64,000 nt of DNA from JAOSJL01 sp963704035 (GCA_963704035.1 CAVPGR010000004.1:1364001-1428000); one strand, 5' to 3'; shown: positions 1-7,804, numbered from the stretch's first letter. Notes: generated by a model not told the origin, from the sequence alone. A program made the numbers and translations.

Positions 1-1
1 C

Positions 2-163
2 GGACGTCACGGCAACGCCAAGACCACGACGCTCAACCTCGAGGTCGTCGAGGGCGATGCCGAACGCAACCTCTTGTTGATCAAGGGATCTGTTCCCGGC
101 GCCAAGGGCTCGGTCGTCTTCGTGCGCAACGCCGCCAAGCCGCGGGTGAGGAGCGCGTCGTGA
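2..163 (+). CDS. rplC: 50S ribosomal protein L3, C-terminal fragment
   Basis: The window opens inside this gene; 53 codons remain before the TGA at 161-163. The fragment begins GRHGNAKTT and contains the typical uL3 ending with LLIKGSVPGAKGS and a basic tail. It binds 23S rRNA near the peptidyl transferase centre. Its stop overlaps the GTG start of rplD (GTGA), as expected for a co-translated S10-type operon. The start lies outside the window. Confidence 0.93.
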   Translation, partial: GRHGNAKTTTLNLEVVEGDAERNLLLIKGSVPGAKGSVVFVRNAAKPRVRSAS

Positions 164-1176
164 CCGCCGCTCTCGAGGCCGACGTGCGCGCCCAGGACGG
201 CACGAAGAAGGGAAGCGTGGAGCTGCCCGAGGCGATCTTCGGGATCACGCCCAACGCTGCTGTGCTCCACCAGGTCGTCACCGCCCAACTCGCCGCAGCC
301 CGCAGCGGAACGGCAAGCACCAAGACCCGCGCCGAGGTGGCCGGCGGCGGTGCCAAGCCGTGGCGGCAGAAGGGAACCGGGCGCGCCCGCCAGGGTTCCA
401 TCCGGGCCCCGCACTGGGAGGGCGGCGGAATCGCCCACGGTCCCCGACCCCGCGACTACACCCAGCGCACACCGAAGAAGATGGTCCGTCTCGCTCTGCT
501 GTCCGCGCTGTCGGACCGTGCGTCGGAGAGCCGGGTGCTCGTCGTCGACTCCTGGGACTTCCCCGAGCCCAAGACCAAGGACGCCAAGACCACCCTCGAG
601 TCACTCGAGCTCCGCGGCACCGACGAGAAGAAGGACCCGCGGGTGCTGCTCGTTCTCGACCGCGGCGAGGTCAACACCTGGAAGTCGTTCCGCAACCTCG
701 GTCGCAGCGTCCAGATCGTCGTGCCCGAGGAGCTCAACGCGTACGACGTCCTCGCCAACGACTGGCTGGTGTTCTCACAGGCCACCCTCGACACCACCAC
801 GGCGCGTCTGAGCGGCACAGCTGACTCGGCGACTCCGCCGACTCCGCGACTCCGCCGACTCCGCCGACTCCGGGGACGCGTCATGAACCGCGAAGCGCGC
901 AGCATCATCCGCGAACCGGTCGTGTCCGAGAAGTCGTACGCGGCCTTCGACCGCAACGTCTACACATTCAACGTGGCTCCCGACGCCAACAAGGTGGAGA
1001 TCGCCCAGGCGATCGAAACGATCTTCGGCGTGCGCGTCACGAAAGTGAACACGATCAACCGTCGCGGCAAGAAGATCCGCGACCGTCGCACCGGAACGTT
1101 CGGGCAGCGCAGTTCGCAAAAGCGCGCCATCGTGTCGCTCGCCGAGGGCGACTCCATCGAGATCTTCGGAGGCTGA
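160..1176 (+). CDS. rplD/rplW: 50S ribosomal proteins L4 and L23, read as one fused frame (probable frameshift)
   Basis: One open frame of 338 codons holds two normally separate proteins. Residues 1 to about 220 are uL4, with the loop GGGAKPWRQKGTGRARQG at 62-79. Residues 242-338 are uL23, beginning with its own ATG at 883 (MNREARSIIREPVVSEKSYA). Between them, positions 829-880 are a tandem repeat of a gactccgcc-like 9-mer in which two units have only 8 bases. If those units are restored, L4 ends in a run of Asp-Ser-Ala repeats and stops at TGA 884-886, overlapping the L23 ATG, which is the usual ATGA coupling. I therefore think L4 and L23 are two genes and the fusion comes from indels in the repeat. 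A true fusion is not excluded. Confidence 0.85.
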   Translation: MTAALEADVRAQDGTKKGSVELPEAIFGITPNAAVLHQVVTAQLAAARSGTASTKTRAEVAGGGAKPWRQKGTGRARQGSIRAPHWEGGGIAHGPRPRDYTQRTPKKMVRLALLSALSDRASESRVLVVDSWDFPEPKTKDAKTTLESLELRGTDEKKDPRVLLVLDRGEVNTWKSFRNLGRSVQIVVPEELNAYDVLANDWLVFSQATLDTTTARLSGTADSATPPTPRLRRLRRLRGRVMNREARSIIREPVVSEKSYAAFDRNVYTFNVAPDANKVEIAQAIETIFGVRVTKVNTINRRGKKIRDRRTGTFGQRSSQKRAIVSLAEGDSIEIFGG

Positions 1177-1178
1177 GG

Positions 1179-2015
1179 ATGCCACCGCGCAAGCGCAAGC
1201 CGACGAGTCCCGGTCGCCGTTTCCAGACGGCCGCCGACTTCTCCGAGCTCACGCGCTCGGAGCCCGAGAAATCGCTCACGAAGTCGAAGAAGCGCACCGG
1301 TGGCCGCAACTCCTACGGCCGAATCACGTCGCGTCACCGCGGCGGAGGCCACAAGCGCAAGTACCGCGAGATCGACTTCAAGCGCGACAAGGACGGCGTG
1401 CCCGCCCGTGTGGCGAGCATCGAGTACGACCCCAACCGCAACGCACGTATCGCCCTTCTGCACTACCGCGACGGCGAGAAGCGCTACATCCTCGCCCCGG
1501 TGGGCCTCGCGGTCGACGACGTGCTCCAGAACGGTCACGGAGCCGAGATCCGCGTCGGCAACGCCATGCCGCTGCGCTACATCCCGGTCGGTACCACCGT
1601 CCACAACGTCGAGCTGAAGCCCGGAGCGGGTGGCAAGCTCGGTCGCGGTGCGGGGTCGGCGATCCAGCTCGTGGCCAAGGAGGGGAACTGGGCCACCTTG
1701 CGCCTCCCCTCCACCGAGATGCGCCGCGTCCCCATCGACGCCCGAGGCTCGATCGGACAGGTCGGCAACGTCGACGCCGAGTTGGTGTCGGTCGGGAAGG
1801 CGGGACGAAGCCGTTGGAAGGGCAAGCGCCCGCAGTCACGTGGTGTGGCCATGAACCCCGTCGACCACCCCCTCGGTGGCGGAGAGGGCAAGAGCTCCGG
1901 CGGACGCCACCCGGTGTCGCCGTGGGGCAAGCCCGAGGGCCGCACACGCAAGAAGAACAAGAAGTCGAACGAGCAGATCGTGCGACGCCGCCGCGGACGC
2001 GGCTCGCGGAGGTAA
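1179..2015 (+). CDS. rplB: 50S ribosomal protein L2
   Basis: uL2 organises 23S rRNA at the subunit interface and the peptidyl transferase centre. The 278-residue product has the family's usual length. It shows the conserved middle section (YDPNRNARIALLHYRDGEKR) and the C-terminal signature MNPVDHPLGGGEGKSSGGRH, including the conserved histidine after GGG. The ATG follows the L23 stop by two bases. The tail is strongly basic (RKKNKKSNEQIVRRRRGRGS), as expected for an rRNA-penetrating extension. Confidence 0.97.
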   Translation: MPPRKRKPTSPGRRFQTAADFSELTRSEPEKSLTKSKKRTGGRNSYGRITSRHRGGGHKRKYREIDFKRDKDGVPARVASIEYDPNRNARIALLHYRDGEKRYILAPVGLAVDDVLQNGHGAEIRVGNAMPLRYIPVGTTVHNVELKPGAGGKLGRGAGSAIQLVAKEGNWATLRLPSTEMRRVPIDARGSIGQVGNVDAELVSVGKAGRSRWKGKRPQSRGVAMNPVDHPLGGGEGKSSGGRHPVSPWGKPEGRTRKKNKKSNEQIVRRRRGRGSRR

Positions 2016-2019
2016 CGCC

Positions 2020-2299
2020 ATGCCGCGCAGCTCTGAAAAAGGGACCGTTCATCGACGACCACCTCGCCAAGAAGGTGGAGGAGATGAACGCGTCCGGCGA
2101 CAAGAAGGTCATCAAGACCTGGTCGCGTCGTTCCACGTTGACACCCGACATGGTCGGCCACACGCTCGCCGTACACGACGGCCGCAAGCACGTCCCGGTG
2201 TACGTGACCGAGTCCATGGTCGGGCACAAGCTCGGTGAATTCGCTCCGACGCGCACGTTCCGTGTGCACGCCAGCGGGGAAGGCATGGCTCGTCGCTGA
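2020..2299 (+). CDS. rpsS: 30S ribosomal protein S19 with a frameshift after codon 4
   Basis: uS19 sits in the 30S head and contacts S13. From about 2033 the frame reads LKKGPFIDDHLAKKVEEMN and continues through the family sequence (TWSRRSTLTPDMVGHT, HVPVYVTESMVGHKLGEF) to TGA 2297-2299. The expected start MPRS is present at ATG 2020 but in another frame; removing one base near 2032 joins them into MPRSLKKGPF. No ATG, GTG or TTG start lies upstream in the S19 frame near the expected position. Since S19 is essential, a sequencing or assembly insertion is most likely. The alternative would be a CTG start at 2033. Confidence 0.85.
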
Positions 2300-2949
2300 T
2301 GGCCGACACGACAGCGCTCGCCCGTGTCCGCTACCTGCGGACCGCACCGTCGAAGGTGCGACAGGTTCTCGACCTCATCCGGGGCGAGGACGTGGAGGTC
2401 GCGCGCGACATTCTGGAGCGCACCGACCGTGGTGCCACCGGGCCCGTGTTGAAGCTGCTCGACTCCGCGGTGGCCAACGCGGAAGCGAAGCTGGCCGTCC
2501 CCGAAGAGGAACTGGTCATCGACGAAGCCTTCGCCGACGAGGGACCGATTCTCAAGCGCTGGCGGCCCCGCGCTCGTGGCCGTGCGACGCGGATCAACAA
2601 GCGCACGTCGCACGTCACGATCGTCCTGGCTCGCCTCGACGAGGACGACCTGGCCCGCAAGTCCGAATCGGAGACGTCGGAAGGAGCGGCGCGACGCCGC
2701 TCGCTCCGCCGCCGCCGGGTGGAGGCTGCCCAGGCCGCATCCGACAAGGAAACCGAAGAGATCGAAGAGACCGACACCGACACCGAGATCGACACCGACA
2801 CCGAGATCGGCACCGACACCGACACCGAGATCGGCACCGAGACCGACACCGAGATCGGCACCGAGACCGACACCGAGATCGGCACCGACACCGACACCGA
2901 CACCGAGATCGACGACGCGGACGACGAGTCCGCGGGCGGGGGCGAGTAA
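2299..2949 (+). CDS. rplV: 50S ribosomal protein L22 with long acidic repeat tail
   Basis: Residues 1 to about 115 are uL22 (ALARVRYLRTAPSKVRQVLDLIRG, KRTSHVTIVLARLDEDD), which lines the exit tunnel. The usual length is 110-120 residues, but this product has 216. The extra part has a basic section (RRRSLRRRRVEAAQAA), then roughly 45 residues of acidic Thr-Asp-Thr-Glu-Ile-Gly/Asp repeats encoded by near-identical 18-24 bp units at 2767-2913. The repeat unit is a multiple of three, so copy number could change without breaking the frame. ATG 2299 overlaps the S19 stop by one base. Confidence 0.94.
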   Translation: MADTTALARVRYLRTAPSKVRQVLDLIRGEDVEVARDILERTDRGATGPVLKLLDSAVANAEAKLAVPEEELVIDEAFADEGPILKRWRPRARGRATRINKRTSHVTIVLARLDEDDLARKSESETSEGAARRRSLRRRRVEAAQAASDKETEEIEETDTDTEIDTDTEIGTDTDTEIGTETDTEIGTETDTEIGTDTDTDTEIDDADDESAGGGE

Positions 2950-2953
2950 GCAC

Positions 2954-3904
2954 ATGGGTCAGAAGGTCAACCCCTACGGGTTCCGCCTGGGAATCACCAC
3001 CGACTGGAAGTCGCGGTGGTTCGCCGACAAGGACTACACCGAACTCCTCATCGAGGACTGGAAGATCCGCGACTACCTGCGCACGGAACTTCCCCACGCG
3101 GCCGTCAGCCGTGTCGAGATCGAACGGACACGCGACCGCCTGCGTGTCGACGTCTACACCGCCCGTCCCGGAATCGTCATCGGTCGACGTGGCTCGGAGG
3201 CCGACCGCTTGCGTGCCGGTCTGCTCAAGATCACCGGGAACGCGCAGATCCACTTCAACATCCAGGAGATCAAGCAGCCCGAGCTCGACGCCACGCTCAT
3301 CGCACAGGGTGTCGCCGACCAGCTCGCCGGGCGTGTGTCGTTCCGGCGTGCGATGAAGCGCGCCGTGCAGACAGCGATGAAGGCCGGCGGTCTGGGCGTC
3401 CGGGTGCAGTGCAGCGGTCGACTGGGCGGCGCGGAGATGTCGCGCACCGAGTGGTACCGCGAGGGTCGAGTTCCGCTGCACACATTGCGTGCCGACATCG
3501 ACTACGGCCTGGCCGAAGCTCGCACGACGCAGGGGCGGATCGGCTGCAAGGTCTGGATCTACAAGGGCGACATCCTTCCCTACAAGTCCGCTGCCGAAGA
3601 CAAGATCACCAAGGAAGCGGCCATGGCCGTAGGTGAGACGTCGGGCCAGACACCGGGTCGCAAGGTCGTCACCGCCGGTGGAGGCAAGCGTCGTCCGGTG
3701 TCCGAGCCCGTGTCCGAGGAAGAGGTCGGCGCTACAGCCGGCGACGACACGCCCGAGGAGGCAACGCCGCTCGTCAAGGAGGCCGACCCCGAGCTCGAGA
3801 AGCTCCTGGCCGAAGAAGAAGAGATCGAGCGCCGCACCCGCGAGCACCACGAAGCCCCTCACTTCGGAACGAGGATTAGTCGAGATGGTCTCGAGCACAC
3901 GTGA
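2954..3904 (+). CDS. rpsC: 30S ribosomal protein S3 with acidic C-terminal extension
   Basis: uS3 forms part of the mRNA entry site. The 316-residue protein starts MGQKVNPYGFRLG, carries a KH domain with its GRRG loop at 77-80, and then the S3 C-terminal domain (GRLGGAEMSRTEWYREGRVPL written here in part). From about residue 215 an extension runs to the end, rich in Glu and Asp (PVSEEEVGATAGDD, EKLLAEEEEIE). Many actinobacterial S3 proteins have tails of this sort. The ATG lies four bases after the rplV stop. Confidence 0.96.
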   Translation: MGQKVNPYGFRLGITTDWKSRWFADKDYTELLIEDWKIRDYLRTELPHAAVSRVEIERTRDRLRVDVYTARPGIVIGRRGSEADRLRAGLLKITGNAQIHFNIQEIKQPELDATLIAQGVADQLAGRVSFRRAMKRAVQTAMKAGGLGVRVQCSGRLGGAEMSRTEWYREGRVPLHTLRADIDYGLAEARTTQGRIGCKVWIYKGDILPYKSAAEDKITKEAAMAVGETSGQTPGRKVVTAGGGKRRPVSEPVSEEEVGATAGDDTPEEATPLVKEADPELEKLLAEEEEIERRTREHHEAPHFGTRISRDGLEHT

Positions 3905-4006
3905 CCGCAGGAGCCCGCGAGCGAGCAGCGTCGAGCGAGCAGGAGTCCCGAGCGGCCCGGAGGGCGCCGGAGGGGTATCCCCGGAGGCGAGCGAGGGCGA
4001 CCAAAA
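3905..4006 (+). other. GC-rich spacer with repeated GAGCGAG and GGAGG motifs
   Basis: This 102-base gap between rpsC and rplP is the longest inside the ribosomal protein operon, where neighbours otherwise overlap or lie a few bases apart. It contains the heptamer gagcgag several times and several ggagg-like strings, any of which could act as ribosome-binding sequence or pair with ccgg/ccc stretches in an RNA fold. No -10 element is evident. Its function is unknown. Confidence 0.5.
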
Positions 4007-4423
4007 ATGTTGATGCCGAAGAAGACCAAGCACCGCAAGCAGCACCGCGGTCGGATGAAGGGGACCGCCAAGGGTGGGACGAAGGTTTCCTACGGCGACT
4101 ACGGCATCCAGGCACTCGAGCCGTGCTGGTTGACGAACCGGCAGATCGAAGCCGCCCGTATCGCCATGACCCGCTTCATCAAGCGCGGCGGCAAGGTCTG
4201 GATCAACGTGTTCCCCGACAAGCCCGTCACCGAGAAGCCCGCCGAGACGCGGATGGGCTCGGGCAAGGGCAACCCGGAGTCGTGGGTGGCCGTCGTGAAG
4301 CCGGGCCGGGTTCTCTTCGAGCTCTCGGGTGTCGACGAGGCCACGGCGCGCGAGGCGATGCGACTCGCTCAGCACAAGCTGCCGATCAAGAGCCGTTTTG
4401 TGGTCCGACAGGACGAGGCGTGA
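4007..4423 (+). CDS. rplP: 50S ribosomal protein L16
   Basis: uL16 helps shape the A site. The 138-residue product starts MLMPKKTKHRKQHRGRMKG and contains the family blocks EPCWLTNRQIEAARIAMTR and MGSGKGNPESWVAVVKPGR. I chose ATG 4007 because uL16 normally begins MLxPKR/K; a second ATG at 4013 would remove two residues. The stop overlaps the rpmC ATG (TGATG). Confidence 0.97.
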   Translation: MLMPKKTKHRKQHRGRMKGTAKGGTKVSYGDYGIQALEPCWLTNRQIEAARIAMTRFIKRGGKVWINVFPDKPVTEKPAETRMGSGKGNPESWVAVVKPGRVLFELSGVDEATAREAMRLAQHKLPIKSRFVVRQDEA

Positions 4424-4668
4424 TGACGACCGCAGCCGAACTCCGTGAGCTGGGCGATGACGATCTCGTCCAGCAGCTAGCAGGCGCCAAGGAGGAGCTG
4501 TTCAACCTCCGATTCCAGAACGCGACGGGACAGCTCGACGCCTACTCGCGTCTCGGGCAGTTGCGTCGCGAAATTGCCCGAATCAGCACGGTGCTGCGCG
4601 AGCGCGAGATCGAGGCCGCCGAGGCCCTGTTTGCCGAGACCATGTTCGAGGAGCAGACCGATGCCTGA
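4423..4668 (+). CDS. rpmC: 50S ribosomal protein L29
   Basis: uL29 lies near the tunnel exit, where it helps dock trigger factor and SRP. The product has 81 residues and shows the two-helix pattern AAELRELGDDDLVQQLAGAK and EELFNLRFQNATGQLD, followed by RLGQLRREIARISTVLRERE. A short acidic tail (AEALFAETMFEEQTDA) extends beyond the usual end. The gene overlaps rpsQ by 8 bases. Confidence 0.95.
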   Translation: MTTAAELRELGDDDLVQQLAGAKEELFNLRFQNATGQLDAYSRLGQLRREIARISTVLREREIEAAEALFAETMFEEQTDA

Positions 4669-4942
4669 ATCCGACACCGGAGACGACGCCGTGCGGGCGT
4701 CGCGCAAGGTTCGCGAAGGAATTGTCGTGTCCACCAAGATGGACAAGACAGCCGTCGTGGCCGTGACCGACCGCGTGCGTCACCGCAAGTACCGCAAGAC
4801 ACTGCAGCGCACGAGTCGTCTACACGCGCACGACGAGAACAACGACGTCAATGAAGGCGACCGGGTTCGTGTTGCCGAAACCCGGCCCCAGTCCAAACAG
4901 AAGCGTTGGCGGATCGTCGACGTGCTCGAACGGGCACGCTGA
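4661..4942 (+). CDS. rpsQ: 30S ribosomal protein S17
   Basis: uS17 is a primary 16S rRNA-binding protein with an OB fold. The 93-residue product carries the signature REGIVVSTKMDKTAVVAVTD and ends QSKQKRWRIVDVLERAR. An acidic leader of about 15 residues precedes the OB fold. The start at ATG 4661 lies within the last codons of rpmC, consistent with translational coupling. Confidence 0.95.
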   Translation: MPESDTGDDAVRASRKVREGIVVSTKMDKTAVVAVTDRVRHRKYRKTLQRTSRLHAHDENNDVNEGDRVRVAETRPQSKQKRWRIVDVLERAR

Positions 4943-4967
4943 GGATCCCGGAGAGAACGACGAAACC

Positions 4968-5336
4968 ATGATTCAGCAGGAGAGCAGGCTCAAGGTCGCC
5001 GACAACTCGGGCGCCCGCGAAGTCCTGTGCATCAAGGTGCTCGGAGGGACGCGCCGCCGCTACGCGGGTATCGGCGACGAGTTCGTCGCGACCGTGAAGG
5101 ACGCCGTTCCCGGCGCCGCTGTCAAGAAGGGCGAAGTCGTTCGCTGCGTCGTGGTCCGCACGGCCAAGGAGCGCCGCCGCGAGGACGGCAGCTACATCCG
5201 TTTCGACGAGAACGCCGCGGTGCTCATCAACGAGCAGCAGCAGCCGAGGGGCACACGGATCTTCGGGCCCGTCGGTCGTGAGCTGCGCGACCGTCGTTTC
5301 ATGCGCATCATCTCGCTCGCTCCGGAGGTGCTCTGA
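4968..5336 (+). CDS. rplN: 50S ribosomal protein L14
   Basis: uL14 is at the subunit interface and contacts L19 and 16S rRNA. The product is 122 residues, the normal length, beginning MIQQESRLKVADNSGAREVL and containing the block GEVVRCVVVRTAKERRREDG. A 25-base gap separates it from rpsQ and contains a ggagag ribosome-binding sequence. Confidence 0.97.
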   Translation: MIQQESRLKVADNSGAREVLCIKVLGGTRRRYAGIGDEFVATVKDAVPGAAVKKGEVVRCVVVRTAKERRREDGSYIRFDENAAVLINEQQQPRGTRIFGPVGRELRDRRFMRIISLAPEVL

Positions 5337-5339
5337 GCC

Positions 5340-5672
5340 ATGAAGATCAAGAAGGGTGATCAGGTCGAGGTGCTCGCCGGAAAGGACGTCGGCCGTCGTG
5401 GTGAGGTCATGGACGTGATACCGGCCAAGGAGCGTGTGATCGTCGACGGGATCAACGTGGCCAAGCGTCACCAGGCTGCGACGCGCGCCACCATGCAGGG
5501 CGGAATCATCGACAAGGACATGCCGATCCACGTGTCCAACGTCGCCATCGTGTGCGACTCCTGCGGCGCGGCCACACGTATCGGTTTTCGCTTCGATCCC
5601 GACGGCGCGAAGTTCCGCGTTTGTCGCAAGTGCGGCGCCGACCTGCCCGACAACGACAAGCGAGGTGCGTGA
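5340..5672 (+). CDS. rplX: 50S ribosomal protein L24 with zinc-ribbon-like C terminus
   Basis: uL24 initiates 50S assembly. The 110-residue protein starts with the KOW motif (KKGDQVEVLAGKDVGRRGEV). The C-terminal half has two cysteine pairs, C72/C75 and C95/C98 (CDSCGAATR and CRKCGADLP), which probably bind zinc. The gene starts three bases after rplN stops, and its stop shares one base with the rplE ATG. Confidence 0.96.
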   Translation: MKIKKGDQVEVLAGKDVGRRGEVMDVIPAKERVIVDGINVAKRHQAATRATMQGGIIDKDMPIHVSNVAIVCDSCGAATRIGFRFDPDGAKFRVCRKCGADLPDNDKRGA

Positions 5673-6250
5673 TGGCAGCAGACTCCGCCACGCAGGCACC
5701 ACCACCCCGGCTGCGCGACCGCTATCGCGACGAGATCCGCTCGGCACTCCAGAGCGAGCTCGGGCTCGGCAACATCATGGAGGTCCCGCGCCTCGACAAG
5801 ATCGTCGTCAACACAGGTGTGGGCGAGGCCGCCGACCAGAAGTCCATCCTCGACGGTGCGGTCACCGACCTGGGGGTCATCACGGGCCAGAAGCCCCTCG
5901 TGACCCGGGCGAGACACTCGATCGCCAACTTCAAGCTCCGGCAGGGCCAGCCGATCGGCGCCAAGGTCACCCTGCACGGCGCCCGGATGTGGGAGTTCTT
6001 CGACCGGCTGGTGAGCCTCGCGATCCCCCGGATCCGGGACTTCCGCGGCATGAACTCCCGCTCGTTCGACGGGCGCGGGAACTACACGTTCGGCGTTACC
6101 GAGCAGCTGATCTTCCCGGAGGTCGACTACGACTCGATCGACACGGTCCGGGGAATGGACATCACGATCGTCACGACGGCGCGAACGAACGAGGAGGGTC
6201 GTGCGCTGCTCGCAGCGCTCGGCTTCCCGTTTGCCCGCGAGGAGGCGTAA
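5672..6250 (+). CDS. rplE: 50S ribosomal protein L5
   Basis: uL5 binds 5S rRNA and contacts the P-site tRNA. The 192-residue product has the signatures PRLDKIVVNTGVGEAADQK, ITGQKPLVTRARHSIANFKL and GNYTFGVTEQLIFPEVDYD. The start at ATG 5672 (MAADSATQAPPPRLRDRY) gives a short non-conserved leader and couples to the rplX stop. Confidence 0.97.
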   Translation: MAADSATQAPPPRLRDRYRDEIRSALQSELGLGNIMEVPRLDKIVVNTGVGEAADQKSILDGAVTDLGVITGQKPLVTRARHSIANFKLRQGQPIGAKVTLHGARMWEFFDRLVSLAIPRIRDFRGMNSRSFDGRGNYTFGVTEQLIFPEVDYDSIDTVRGMDITIVTTARTNEEGRALLAALGFPFAREEA

Positions 6251-6258
6251 AGGAACAG

Positions 6259-6444
6259 ATGGCGAAGAAGGCACTGGTCAACAAGCAGCAGCGCAAGCCC
6301 AAGTACGAGGTGCGCCGGTACACACGGTGTCGCCGCTGTGGTCGCGCGCGTGCGGTGTACCGCAAGTTCGGGCTCTGTCGAATCTGTCTGCGCGAGTTGG
6401 CGCACGCGGGTGAAGTCCCCGGGCTCACCAAGGCGTCGTGGTGA
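6259..6444 (+). CDS. rpsN: 30S ribosomal protein S14, zinc-binding type Z
   Basis: uS14 sits in the 30S head. The product is the short form, 61 residues, with four zinc-ligand cysteines at 24, 27, 40 and 43 (CRRC and CRIC). It ends in the family motif HAGEVPGLTKASW. The ATG lies eight bases after rplE, with aaggaa as ribosome-binding sequence. A zinc-free long S14 paralogue could exist elsewhere; none is in this window. Confidence 0.97.
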   Translation: MAKKALVNKQQRKPKYEVRRYTRCRRCGRARAVYRKFGLCRICLRELAHAGEVPGLTKASW

Positions 6445-6457
6445 GGGGGATGCTCCG

Positions 6458-6862
6458 ATGACAATGACCGACCCCATCGCCGACATGCTCACGAGGCTTC
6501 GCAACGCGAATCAGCGTCAGCACGACGACGTCTCGATGCCGTCCTCGAAGGTGAAGGTGGCTCTCGCCGACGTGCTCGAACAGGCCGGCTACATCACGGG
6601 ACACCGCGTGGAAGACAACCCGGGTCGCCCGGGCGAGACCCTCACGATCGAGCTCAAGTACGACGCCTCGCGGCGACGGACGATCTCCGGTATCCGCCGG
6701 GTTTCCAAGCCGGGGCTGCGTGTCTACTCGAAGGCCCATGACGTACCCCGGGTCCTCGGTGGAATGGGTATCGCCGTCTTGTCTACGAACGTCGGTCTGC
6801 TGACCGACCGCGAAGCGCGCAAGCGCAGGGTCGGCGGCGAGATCCTGTGCCAGGTCTGGTAG
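6458..6862 (+). CDS. rpsH: 30S ribosomal protein S8
   Basis: uS8 binds the central domain of 16S rRNA and in some bacteria represses the spc operon. The 134-residue product starts MTMTDPIADMLTRLRNAN and ends STNVGLLTDREARKRRVGGE followed by ILCQVW. ATG 6458 matches the usual family start; ATG 6464 is an alternative two codons later. It is separated by 13 bases from rpsN. Confidence 0.97.
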   Translation: MTMTDPIADMLTRLRNANQRQHDDVSMPSSKVKVALADVLEQAGYITGHRVEDNPGRPGETLTIELKYDASRRRTISGIRRVSKPGLRVYSKAHDVPRVLGGMGIAVLSTNVGLLTDREARKRRVGGEILCQVW

Positions 6863-6875
6863 GCGAGGAACGACG

Positions 6876-7424
6876 ATGAGCCGAATCGGCAAAGCTCCGA
6901 TCCCGATCCCCGACGGCGTCGAGGTCACGGTCGCGGGCTCCCATGTCACCGTGAAGGGTCCCAACGGCACCCTGGAACACGACGCGCCCGAGAAGATCGC
7001 GGTCGCCGTGGCCGACGGCGAGGTCATCGTGAGTCGCGAGGGCGACGAACGGTCGGCGCGGGCGCTGCACGGTCTCACGCGTTCGCTCGTGGCGAACATG
7101 GTGACAGGTGTGTCCGAGGGATTCACCCGTGAGCTGCAGATCGTCGGGGTCGGATACAGGGCTCAGTCGAAGGGCTCGGGGATCGAGCTCCAGGTCGGCT
7201 TCTCGCACCCGGTCGTCTTCGACGCCCCCGACGGCATCACGATCGAGGTGCCTCAGCCGACCCAGGTGATCATCAAGGGTGCCGACAAACAGTTGGTCGG
7301 TCAGGTCGCCGCCGACATCCGCAAGGTCCGAAAGCCCGAGCCCTACAAGGGCAAGGGAATCCGCTACGTCGACGAGCACGTCCGCCGCAAGGCCGGCAAG
7401 GCCGCCGTCGGCTCGGGCGCCTGA
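6876..7424 (+). CDS. rplF: 50S ribosomal protein L6
   Basis: uL6 binds 23S rRNA near the factor-binding centre. The 182-residue product begins MSRIGKAPIPIPDGVEV and contains the duplicated L6 fold, with VGVGYRAQSKGSGIELQVGF in the second half and the signature PEPYKGKGIRYVDEHVRRKA at the end. Length is normal. It follows rpsH by 13 bases. Confidence 0.97.
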   Translation: MSRIGKAPIPIPDGVEVTVAGSHVTVKGPNGTLEHDAPEKIAVAVADGEVIVSREGDERSARALHGLTRSLVANMVTGVSEGFTRELQIVGVGYRAQSKGSGIELQVGFSHPVVFDAPDGITIEVPQPTQVIIKGADKQLVGQVAADIRKVRKPEPYKGKGIRYVDEHVRRKAGKAAVGSGA

Positions 7425-7434
7425 GAGGTTCGCG

Positions 7435-7791
7435 ATGCGACGCACCAAGGTGATCGGACGGAACCGGCGACACCGCCGGGTCCGCAAGAAGATTCGGGGA
7501 ACTGCCAAGCGCCCGCGCCTGTCGGTCTACCGATCCAACCGCCACATCTACGCGCAGCTCATCGACGACGTCGACGGTCGCACGCTGGCCGCCGCCTCCA
7601 CGATGGAGCCCTCGGCGCGTGACAAGGCGTCGGGAACCGTCGAGGCGGCTCGCAGAGTGGGCACACTCATCGGTGAGCGCGGCAAGGACGAGGGTGTCAC
7701 GGCGGTCGTGTTCGATCGCGGTGGGTTCAAGTATCACGGCCGGGTTGCGGGTGTGGCCGAGGCCGCACGCGAAGCCGGCCTCGAGTTCTGA
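7435..7791 (+). CDS. rplR: 50S ribosomal protein L18
   Basis: uL18 binds 5S rRNA together with L5. The 118-residue product begins with a basic arm (MRRTKVIGRNRRHRRVRKKI) and continues with RPRLSVYRSNRHIYAQLIDD and the C-terminal block VVFDRGGFKYHGRVAGVAEA. The ATG at 7435 follows rplF by ten bases. Confidence 0.97.
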   Translation: MRRTKVIGRNRRHRRVRKKIRGTAKRPRLSVYRSNRHIYAQLIDDVDGRTLAAASTMEPSARDKASGTVEAARRVGTLIGERGKDEGVTAVVFDRGGFKYHGRVAGVAEAAREAGLEF

Positions 7792-7804
7792 GCAGGGAGC
7801 AGTC

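Noticed and set aside
2020..2045. Programmed ribosomal frameshift in rpsS
   Set aside because: There is no slippery heptamer with a downstream structure, and S19 is not known to use one; other core genes here have similar indels, so error is simpler.
2767..2913. CRISPR-like array
   Set aside because: The regular units are in-frame codons of L22 and have no unique spacers or nearby cas genes.
2615..4375. Long minus-strand frame, and plus-strand frames reading Asp-Arg-His-Arg repeats, over the L22 tail and S3
   Set aside because: These are other readings of the L22 acidic repeat DNA; only the L22 frame connects to a real protein.
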